Source: Lachnospiraceae bacterium
GTDB lineage: Bacteria > Bacillota > Clostridia > Lachnospirales > Lachnospiraceae
Assembly (NCBI GenBank): GCA_014804225.1
Contig: JAAVAF010000082.1
Coordinates: forward strand, 1-6,947
Length of the DNA: 6,947 nt
Direction of reading: 5' to 3'
Part shown: positions 1 to 4,498 of the stretch, one piece after another
Layout: every line of letters starts with the position of its first letter
Numbering within the stretch: the first letter of the stretch is position 1
The notes under the pieces: model-generated
The model's input: only the letters and a program-made list of their open reading frames with translations
Told to the model about the DNA's origin: nothing
Database searches by the model: none
Position numbers and translations under genes: made by a program

Positions 1-147
1 TTATGTTTGCAGAAATATCCGAATCTCAACAGTTCGGATTTGCGGAGAATGCTTTTAAATTCTGCAAAGGATCTAGGCGAGAGCTGGAGCAAGCAGGGGG
101 CGGGAATGCTGCGGATTGAGCAGCTGCTGGCGCGGAAGGTAGTGTGA
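1..147 (+). CDS. C-terminal end of a subtilisin-like S8 family peptidase (5' end outside window)
   Basis: An open frame enters from the left edge in frame 1 and ends at TGA 145-147, leaving 48 residues. The segment has the pattern of the last helix and tail of subtilases. It runs LQKYPNLNSSDLRRMLLNSA, then a KDLG stretch, then KQGAGMLRIEQLL. From memory this aligns well with the end of classical subtilisins (an LSKHPNWTNTQVR-type helix, then a KLGD and GKGLINVQAA tail), including the helix packing after the catalytic Ser region and the G-x-G-hydrophobic strand. The catalytic Asp, His and Ser would all lie upstream and cannot be checked. Family S8 enzymes are serine endopeptidases, often secreted or membrane-associated; location cannot be judged here. 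No convincing terminator follows before the next promoter. The assignment rests on a short tail, so it is moderately confident. Confidence 0.68.
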   Translation, partial: LCLQKYPNLNSSDLRRMLLNSAKDLGESWSKQGAGMLRIEQLLARKVV

Positions 148-172
148 TAGTAAAGTCCGTGAGAAAACGTAG

Positions 173-201
173 TGGTATTTTCCCTTTGATCATGTTATAC
201 T
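173..201 (+). promoter_or_regulatory. Candidate sigma-A promoter for the Uma2-family gene
   Basis: A good -10 box TATACT lies at 196-201. Seventeen bases upstream is a poor -35 (TGGTAT, 173-178, three of six matches). The start codon at 227 is about 20 nt past the expected start point. The -10 overlaps a perfect 12-nt palindrome (198-209). The weak -35 makes this tentative. Confidence 0.42.
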
Positions 202-226
202 TTAAAGTAAGAAAGGATGTGATGAT

Positions 227-781
227 ATGGGAATGGCAGAATTTGAACGCAAAAAGGACGAAAAAATAAATGGTGTCATTTATGATATGTCACCAATGCC
301 GGGGTTTCAGCATGGGATTATCAATGGCAATATTTACACAAATATAGCAAAAGGATTAAAAGATAGTCTGTGTCTTGTATTTATAGAGAATCTGGATTAT
401 CAATATCATCCGGAGATCAATGATGATTATCTTTGTCCCGATATTATGATTGTATGTGACCGAAAAAAGTTAAAAGGGAGCTTTTATAAGGGAGTGCCTA
501 AATTTATTGTTGAAACATTAAGCCCGTCAACAGCCAAAAGAGATAAGACAGAAAAAAAGGATATCTATGAGCAGGCAGGGGTTGAGGAATACTGGATTGT
601 TTCGCCACAAGGCTCTGTTGAGATTTATTATTTGCAAGATGGAAAATATGTTTTGGAGCAGAACTATATCTTGCAGGACGATCAGGAAGATGAGGATTAT
701 AATGCGGAAACAGTGATTAGTTTGCGGGGATTTCCGCATATCAAAATGACCTTGCGCGAAATTTTTGAAAATATTGAATAA
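227..781 (+). CDS. Uma2/DUF820 family PD-(D/E)XK nuclease-fold protein
   Basis: This 184-residue protein matches the Uma2 (DUF820) family throughout. The order is an N-terminal 'NGVIYDMSPMPGFQHG' segment (about 15-30), a helix that in this family follows the His, then 'YLCPDIMIV' (68-76), 'VPKFIVETLSPST' (90-102) and 'RDKTEKKDIYEQAGVEEYW' (105-123). In the PD-(D/E)XK fold, candidate active-site residues are D72 (in PD) and E96 (in VETLSP), with a lysine supplied from the helix around K107-K111. Length is typical for the family. The biological role of Uma2 proteins is poorly known; nuclease activity is inferred from the fold, and substrate is unknown. The start ATG 227 has AAAGGA (212-217) 9 nt upstream, which favours it over the ATG at 233. 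It forms a single-gene unit between its own weak promoter and a terminator. No signal peptide or membrane segment is visible. Such genes are often present in several copies per genome. Confidence 0.88.
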   Translation: MGMAEFERKKDEKINGVIYDMSPMPGFQHGIINGNIYTNIAKGLKDSLCLVFIENLDYQYHPEINDDYLCPDIMIVCDRKKLKGSFYKGVPKFIVETLSPSTAKRDKTEKKDIYEQAGVEEYWIVSPQGSVEIYYLQDGKYVLEQNYILQDDQEDEDYNAETVISLRGFPHIKMTLREIFENIE

Positions 782-794
782 TAAGAATAAGGAA

Positions 795-824
795 GGCGAT
801 ACGATTGAAAAGTATCGCTTTTTG
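795..824 (+). terminator. Rho-independent terminator of the Uma2-family gene
   Basis: GCGATAC (796-802) pairs with GTATCGC (812-818) across a 9-nt loop and runs directly into TTTTT (819-823). The stem can be lengthened by G795-T819 wobble and by A793/A794 with the T tract. It starts 14 nt after the stop codon, the usual placement. Confidence 0.85.
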
Positions 825-826
825 TA

Positions 827-855
827 TGGATTTGTTTGCGACATTGTATTATAAT
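827..855 (+). promoter_or_regulatory. Sigma-A promoter of the HAD phosphatase-MATE unit
   Basis: A perfect -10 TATAAT lies at 850-855, with a weak -35 TGGATT (827-832) at 17-nt spacing. Transcription would start near 861-863. That lies inside or after the upstream alternative start codons (GTG 858, ATG 861) of the next gene, so it supports translation from ATG 897 with a leader of about 35 nt. Confidence 0.6.
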
Positions 856-881
856 GGGTGATGAAAAAATTCGAATACGAC

Positions 882-890
882 AGAGGAAAG
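882..890 (+). promoter_or_regulatory. Ribosome binding site deciding the HAD phosphatase start
   Basis: AGAGGAAAG lies 6-10 nt before ATG 897, a strong purine-rich site. The in-frame starts at 858 and 861 have no comparable site and coincide with the predicted transcription start. Confidence 0.7.
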
Positions 891-896
891 AATACA

Positions 897-1553
897 ATGA
901 AAATAAAGACGGTCATTTTTGATCTTGACGGAACGCTTTTGGATACATTGGAAGATTTGACCGATGCGGTCAATCATGCGCTTTCGATATTTCAAATGCC
1001 AAAGAGGGATATCAGCGAAATACGGCAGTTTGTGGGAAATGGAATACGAAGATTAATGCTGCAGACAGTGCCGAACGGAGAAAGCAATCCTGATTTTGAA
1101 GCAGTATTTGCAGAGTTTCGCAGATATTATGATATTCATTGCAACGATAAAACGAAACCATATGAGGGTATTATGGAGTTGCTTGATGCGCTTGAAAACA
1201 ACAATATCCAAACAGCAATTGTATCAAACAAAGTGGATTCGGCGGTTCAGATATTAAATAAACGCTACTTTCCGCAAATCGCTGTAGCAGTAGGTGACCG
1301 TGAGGGACTGCAGCGAAAGCCCGCCCCCGATAGCGTATTTCTGGCGATGGAGATGTATCATGCAAAGCGGGAGGAAACCGTGTATGTCGGCGATTCGGAG
1401 GTCGATATCGAAACGGCAAAAAATGCAGGAATAAAATGTGTCAGTGTGCTTTGGGGCTTTCGAGACAGAGAGCAGCTTTTAGAGAGTGGTGCCCAAGTTT
1501 TGATTGAGGAGCCGCTTGCGCTTTTGGAGTTAATTAAAAATGAAACTATATGA
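897..1553 (+). CDS. HAD-IA family hydrolase, phosphoglycolate phosphatase-like
   Basis: From ATG 897 the product has 218 residues, the usual size for phosphoglycolate phosphatase (Gph) or PpaX-type HAD-IA enzymes. All four HAD motifs are present. Motif I is FDLDGTLLDT with nucleophile D9 and acid/base D11. Motif II is the SNK around 110-112, motif III is K141 in QRKPAP, and motif IV is VGDSEVD with D166 and D170 for magnesium. The helical stretch between motifs I and II (about 17-85) is a C1-type cap, which sets substrate choice. The 'VLWGFRDREQLLESGA' tail is typical of the Gph branch. Likely substrates are small phosphomonoesters such as 2-phosphoglycolate, or pyrophosphate as in PpaX; sequence alone does not decide, so no symbol is given. 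A longer version from GTG 858 or ATG 861 is open in frame, but the promoter and ribosome binding site argue against it. The stop codon overlaps the downstream transporter by 14 nt, indicating co-transcription and likely translational coupling. Confidence 0.9.
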   Translation: MKIKTVIFDLDGTLLDTLEDLTDAVNHALSIFQMPKRDISEIRQFVGNGIRRLMLQTVPNGESNPDFEAVFAEFRRYYDIHCNDKTKPYEGIMELLDALENNNIQTAIVSNKVDSAVQILNKRYFPQIAVAVGDREGLQRKPAPDSVFLAMEMYHAKREETVYVGDSEVDIETAKNAGIKCVSVLWGFRDREQLLESGAQVLIEEPLALLELIKNETI

Positions 1554-2916
1554 TAAAAAACAGATTGACTGGAACAATCTTTTATTTGATAACAGAGCAC
1601 TTTTTCTGCTATTGCTGCCAATTATTATCGAACAGCTGTTAAATTCCCTGATGGGAATGGTTGACACAATGATGGTATCAACAGTGGGAAGCGAGGCAAT
1701 CTCGGCAGTATCGCTCGTTGATTCGATCAACAACTTGGTCATTCAAATCTTTTCTGCAATGGCGTCCGGCGCGGCAATCATATGCTCGCAGTATATCGGC
1801 AGCGGAAATGAGAAGGAAAGCAATAAGGCTGCAAGGCAGGTCGTGCTCACCGTGCTTGTGATTTCGCTTGCGATTATGAGTTTTTGTATTTTGGGCGGGG
1901 AGCGGCTTTTGCGGTTGGTATTTGGTGCCGTCGAAGAACCGGTCATGGAAAACGCAATTATCTATTTTATTATTACAGTAATTTCCTATCCGTTTCTGGC
2001 TTTGTTCAGCGCAGGAGCAGCATTTTATAGAGCGTCGGGAAACGCAAAGTTTCCGATGAAGGTGTCGGTTGTTTCCAACGTTTTAAATATCGCGGGAAAC
2101 GCTATGTTTATATATGTATTTCACTGGGGAGCAGCGGGGGCTGCGCTCTCAACATTGTTGTCGAGAGTATTTTGTACAACCGTTATTTTTTACTGTTTGA
2201 GAAAGCCGAAGCAGATTATCGTTGTAAAGGATTATTTGAAAATCCGTCCGGATATGTCGCTCATTGTGAAAATTATGGCAATCGGCATTCCGTCAGGAAT
2301 TGAAAATGGGATGTTTCAATTTGGAAAGCTTGCGATTCAGTCAACCGTATCTACAATGGGAACCGTTGCAATCGCGGCACAGGCGATGACTAACATTTTG
2401 GAAAATGTCAACGGTGTCTTTGGTATCGGTGTCGGAATCGGACTGATGACGGTTGCCGGTCAGTGCATCGGCGCGGGAAGAAAAGAGGAAACGAAGTATT
2501 ATATTGTGAAATTGACAAAGATTGCATGGGTTGGTATTTTTGCTTCGTGCCTGTTTGTGCTTGCAATCACAAAGCCTGTGACATGGCTTGCCGGTATGGA
2601 GCCCAAGGCTGCCGCGATGTGTTTTGAGATGGTTACTGCGATTACGATTGCAAAACCTCTGTTTTGGGTAGGGTCTTTTGTGATTGCGTATGGACTAAGG
2701 GCAGCAGGCGACGTGAAATTCTCGATGATGGTTTCCGTTATTACGATGTGGGGCTGCCGTGTGGCGCTATGCATTTTCCTTGTAAAAGTCTTTCACTTTG
2801 GACCGATGGCGGTCTGGATTGGAATGTTTGCAGACTGGGGAATTCGTTCCGTTATTTTCATTTTACGTTTCCTGAGCGGAAAGTGGATTCACGCGGATTT
2901 TTTGACAAAAAAATAA
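1540..2916 (+). CDS. MATE family multi-antimicrobial extrusion (efflux) transporter
   Basis: This is a complete 458-residue polytopic membrane protein consistent with the 12-helix MATE family (Na+- or H+-driven export of cationic drugs or metabolites). The N-terminal region 'LLPIIIEQLLNSLMGMVDTM' (25-44) is the classic first MATE helix. The two six-helix halves repeat each other. 'GAAIICSQYIGSGNEKESNK' (77-96) matches 'VAGQCIGAGRKEETK' (305-319), and 'YRASGNAKFPMKVSVVSN' (163-180) matches 'LRAAGDVKFSMMVSV' (386-400). These are the conserved loop motifs at the ends of helices in each half. The substrate cannot be read from sequence. GGAG (1526-1529) sits 10 nt before ATG 1540, inside the preceding phosphatase gene, and the 14-nt overlap indicates one transcript. 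No GC-containing terminator follows: the hairpin at the 3' end is pure A/T, so some transcript may run on towards rex. Confidence 0.95.
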   Translation: MKLYDKKQIDWNNLLFDNRALFLLLLPIIIEQLLNSLMGMVDTMMVSTVGSEAISAVSLVDSINNLVIQIFSAMASGAAIICSQYIGSGNEKESNKAARQVVLTVLVISLAIMSFCILGGERLLRLVFGAVEEPVMENAIIYFIITVISYPFLALFSAGAAFYRASGNAKFPMKVSVVSNVLNIAGNAMFIYVFHWGAAGAALSTLLSRVFCTTVIFYCLRKPKQIIVVKDYLKIRPDMSLIVKIMAIGIPSGIENGMFQFGKLAIQSTVSTMGTVAIAAQAMTNILENVNGVFGIGVGIGLMTVAGQCIGAGRKEETKYYIVKLTKIAWVGIFASCLFVLAITKPVTWLAGMEPKAAAMCFEMVTAITIAKPLFWVGSFVIAYGLRAAGDVKFSMMVSVITMWGCRVALCIFLVKVFHFGPMAVWIGMFADWGIRSVIFILRFLSGKWIHADFLTKK

Positions 2917-2937
2917 ATTTTTAAGAAATAATACTAA

Positions 2938-2955
2938 TTGACAATCATTTAACAA
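2938..2955. promoter_or_regulatory. Rex-box-like operator overlapping the rex -35 region
   Basis: TTGACAATCATTTAACAA fits the clostridial Rex box TTGTTAA-N4-TTAACAA in 12 of 14 defined positions. The right half is perfect. The left half differs only at the two bases that also complete the -35 hexamer TTGACA. Binding here would block RNA polymerase, which fits NADH-responsive autorepression. The consensus is established; occupancy is inferred. Confidence 0.68.
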
Positions 2956-2966
2956 TACTGTATACT
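2938..2966 (+). promoter_or_regulatory. Strong sigma-A promoter of rex
   Basis: A perfect -35 TTGACA (2938-2943) and a near-perfect -10 TATACT (2961-2966) are separated by exactly 17 nt. Transcription should begin near 2973, giving a leader of about 58 nt before the GTG at 3031. The -35 and spacer are covered by a Rex-box-like palindrome. Confidence 0.88.
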
Positions 2967-2978
2967 GGACTAAATACT

Positions 2979-2996
2979 TTGTTATTTTTTTAGCAT
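2979..2996. promoter_or_regulatory. Possible second Rex-box-like site in the rex leader
   Basis: TTGTTATTTTTTTAGCAT matches the TTGTTAA-N4-TTAACAA pattern at 11 of 14 defined positions, but the right half is weak (TTAGCAT). It lies just downstream of the expected transcription start, with its centre 41 bp (about four helical turns) from the first site. The region is very A/T-rich, so a chance match is possible. Confidence 0.33.
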
Positions 2997-3016
2997 AGGG
3001 ATTATATTTCATATAT

Positions 3017-3021
3017 GGAGG
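3017..3021 (+). promoter_or_regulatory. Ribosome binding site for the GTG start of rex
   Basis: GGAGG lies 9 nt before GTG 3031. The nearby ATG at 3035 is out of frame, and no in-frame ATG lies closer to the conserved N-terminus, so GTG is the start. Confidence 0.8.
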
Positions 3022-3030
3022 TGTGGGCTT

Positions 3031-3660
3031 GTGGATGATAAGAATATATCACAGGCGGTAATTGCAAGACTTCCGAGATATTACAGATACCTTGGGGATT
3101 TGAAGGATAAGGGGATTGAGAGGATATCTTCTCAGGATTTAAGTAAGCTTATGAAGGTTACCGCTTCACAGATCAGACAGGATTTTAATAACTTTGGCGG
3201 ATTTGGACAGCAGGGGTATGGATATAATGTAGAGTACCTTTATAACGAAATTGCAAAGATATTGGGTCTGAATGAAAAGCATAATCTTGTGATCATCGGA
3301 GCCGGAAATTTGGGGCAGGCGCTTGCGAATTATATGAATTTTGAGCGCAGAGGTTTTTTGATCAAGGGCATTTTTGATAATAATCAGGCGCTTTGCGGAA
3401 AAGAAGTCAGAGGCATTCGCGTACAGCATATTGACCAGTTGGAGCATTTTATCAAGGAGAATGCGATTGATATTGCAGTGCTTACGATACCAAAAGACGG
3501 TGCGGTAAAAACGGCTGAGATTCTTGCAGGCTGCGATATCAAGGCAATCTGGAATTTTGCGCATGTTGATTTAAATGTACCCGAGAGTATCGTGGTGGAG
3601 AATGTGCATCTTTCAGACAGTCTGATGAAGCTTTCTTACGGCATTGTAAATAAAAAATAG
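3031..3660 (+). CDS. rex: Redox-sensing transcriptional repressor Rex
   Basis: Rex is a cytoplasmic dimeric repressor that binds its operator when NADH is low and lets go when NADH binds, so it controls fermentation and respiration genes. The 209-residue product has normal length. Residues about 1-77 form the winged helix DNA-binding domain, with 'ARLPRYYRYL' (12-21) and the recognition region 'TASQIRQDFNNFGGFGQQGY' (44-63), followed by the signature GYNVEYL. The Rossmann domain carries the NAD(H) loop GAGNLG (90-95) and the strand-end D116 of FDNN, where the adenine ribose is expected to bind. 'NFAHVDLNVP' (175-184) is the conserved stretch seen in the family as NFxxxxLxVP. The C-terminal helix (about 190-207) is the domain-swapped dimer element of the family. 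It starts with GTG behind GGAGG. It has its own strong promoter with an embedded Rex-like operator, and its transcript should end at the terminator 3744-3768. Genes for NAD(P)HX repair lie just downstream. Confidence 0.97.
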   Translation: MDDKNISQAVIARLPRYYRYLGDLKDKGIERISSQDLSKLMKVTASQIRQDFNNFGGFGQQGYGYNVEYLYNEIAKILGLNEKHNLVIIGAGNLGQALANYMNFERRGFLIKGIFDNNQALCGKEVRGIRVQHIDQLEHFIKENAIDIAVLTIPKDGAVKTAEILAGCDIKAIWNFAHVDLNVPESIVVENVHLSDSLMKLSYGIVNKK

Positions 3661-3741
3661 CGTGAGAAGAACTTCTAAATTTGCATTGCAAATTTTGCTT
3701 GCAGCAAAGGCTGCTTCGCAAAGAAGTGCTAAATCTCACGC
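3660..3741. repeat. Structured palindromic element forming a three-way junction or cruciform
   Basis: An 82-nt element starts at the last base of the rex stop codon. Outer arms GCGTGAGA (3660-3667) and TCTCACGC (3734-3741) pair over 8 bp. An inner stem ACTTCT (3671-3676) pairs with AGAAGT (3722-3727). Between them lie two hairpins back to back. The first is AAATTTGC (3677-3684) with GCAAATTT (3688-3695). The second is GCAGC (3701-3705) with GCTGC (3710-3714), extended by TGC (3696-3698) with GCA (3718-3720). Nearly every base of the inner part can pair, so this is designed-looking structure rather than chance. It could be a small extragenic palindromic repeat (REP- or MITE-like) or a structured 3' UTR RNA. 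I do not recognise a named family, and only one copy is visible here. Confidence 0.72.
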
Positions 3742-3743
3742 CG

Positions 3744-3768
3744 AAAAATGCCAAAATACGGCATTTTT
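3744..3768 (+). terminator. Rho-independent terminator of rex
   Basis: AAAAATGCC (3744-3752) pairs with GGCATTTTT (3760-3768) around a 7-nt loop: a 9-bp stem with a downstream T run and an upstream A run, so it could also act on the other strand. It directly follows the palindromic element. Confidence 0.83.
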
Positions 3769-3805
3769 CATATTGATATGGGATTAGATAGAAGAGGGTG
3801 ATGTT

Positions 3806-4465
3806 ATGCCGCAGGAGGAAGAATATTTCAAGGAGGCACTTGTCGGAAAAAAAGTACCTGTTTTGACACTGGATAACCAGTGGCACAAGCTGTTTACACA
3901 GACAGGGGAAAATGACGAGATACATGACCTTGAGGAAAAACTAAACGAAGTTTTAAAGCGACAGGGAAAAGTAAATACAGAAATCAAAAGCTTAAGCGCA
4001 TATAAGAAGAAAGTCATGCAGGACATTATGGATACAATGGAGCTTCCGGACAGTGCCGCTAAGGAAAAGAAGATGGAGGAAAGCAAGCGCATCATTGAGG
4101 AAACCAATCAAAAGCTGGAAGAATATAATGATGAGTCGCTGGAATTTCCGAAGCTGATTGACGAGGCAAACTTTAATCTGATGCTTGCGACAATGCGTAT
4201 TTGTTATGCTAAGATACAAAGTAATGTGGCCGACATTGATGAGATTAATCAGTGGATTTCAGATTTTCGTGTAAAGCTCAAGAAGAAAGTATTTTTAAAA
4301 CAGCAAAAACAGATTTGGAATGATGAGCTTTATTCTTATATGCATTCCATATTCGGACCGGATGTCATAGAAGTATTTGACATGAAATACAATCCGAAAA
4401 ACGTACTGAACAAGGAAACAGATGTGATCGGCAGCACGAACATAGACGCAAACGCCCAAACCTGA
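3806..4465 (+). CDS. Coiled-coil protein of unknown function
   Basis: I cannot assign a function to this 219-residue protein; the N-terminal phrase 'GKKVPVLTLDNQWHKLF' (14-30) resembles unassigned Lachnospiraceae proteins. It is strongly charged, with no signal peptide or membrane segment, so it is probably cytoplasmic. Residues about 36-110 look like a helical hairpin or coiled coil rich in Glu and Lys. They are broken by a Pro at 81, with heptad-like spacing of Leu, Val and Ile around 38-75. A second helical stretch covers about 118-182, including 'DEINQWISDFRVKLKKK' (145-161). The end carries 'GPDVIEVFDMKYNP' (184-197) and a polar tail. There are no metal-binding Cys clusters, P-loop or obvious catalytic motif; the single Cys is at 133. 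GAGG (3794-3797) lies 8 nt before ATG 3806. No clear promoter is visible between the rex terminator and this start. The last codons form part of a terminator-like hairpin ahead of nnr. A structural or adaptor role would be a guess. Confidence 0.85.
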   Translation: MPQEEEYFKEALVGKKVPVLTLDNQWHKLFTQTGENDEIHDLEEKLNEVLKRQGKVNTEIKSLSAYKKKVMQDIMDTMELPDSAAKEKKMEESKRIIEETNQKLEEYNDESLEFPKLIDEANFNLMLATMRICYAKIQSNVADIDEINQWISDFRVKLKKKVFLKQQKQIWNDELYSYMHSIFGPDVIEVFDMKYNPKNVLNKETDVIGSTNIDANAQT

Positions 4466-4481
4466 AAAGGAGGGCGTTTTT
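4450..4481 (+). terminator. Terminator-like hairpin overlapping the stop codon, just before nnr
   Basis: AAACGCCC (4450-4457) pairs with GGGCGTTT (4472-4479), followed by TT. Inside, CCT (4461-4463) pairs with AGG (4468-4470) across a GAAA tetraloop. The stop codon TGA 4463-4465 lies in this inner part. The nnr ribosome binding site begins about 5 nt after the T run. It may be a partial terminator or attenuator inside an operon, or a processing site; full termination would leave no room for a promoter before nnr. Confidence 0.7.
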
Positions 4482-4485
4482 ATAA

Positions 4486-4491
4486 GGGAGG
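4486..4491 (+). promoter_or_regulatory. Ribosome binding site of nnr
   Basis: GGGAGG lies 7 nt before ATG 4499, close to ideal. It follows the hairpin 4450-4481 almost directly and is not paired within that hairpin. Confidence 0.75.
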
Positions 4492-4498
4492 GATTTCT

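Noticed and set aside
527..973. Open frame of 148 codons on the minus strand across the Uma2 end and HAD start
   Set aside because: It is antisense to two well-supported genes, crosses a terminator and a promoter, and its translation is low-complexity Phe/Ile/Ser without family motifs.
2664..2924. 86-codon + strand frame inside the MATE gene
   Set aside because: Entirely within the MATE reading frame region in another frame, with no ribosome binding site and no recognisable motif.
2896..2926. A/T hairpin at the 3' end of the MATE gene as a terminator
   Set aside because: The possible stem (T run against A run) has no G-C pairs and is part of the coding sequence, so it is unlikely to terminate.
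3166..3564. 132-codon minus-strand frame opposite rex
   Set aside because: Antisense to a fully conserved rex gene; the translation has no family features.
3769..3805. A dedicated promoter for the unknown coiled-coil gene
   Set aside because: Only weak -10-like A/T strings (for example TTAGAT at 3784-3789) without a matching -35 are present; not enough to call, though some promoter or read-through of the rex terminator must exist.
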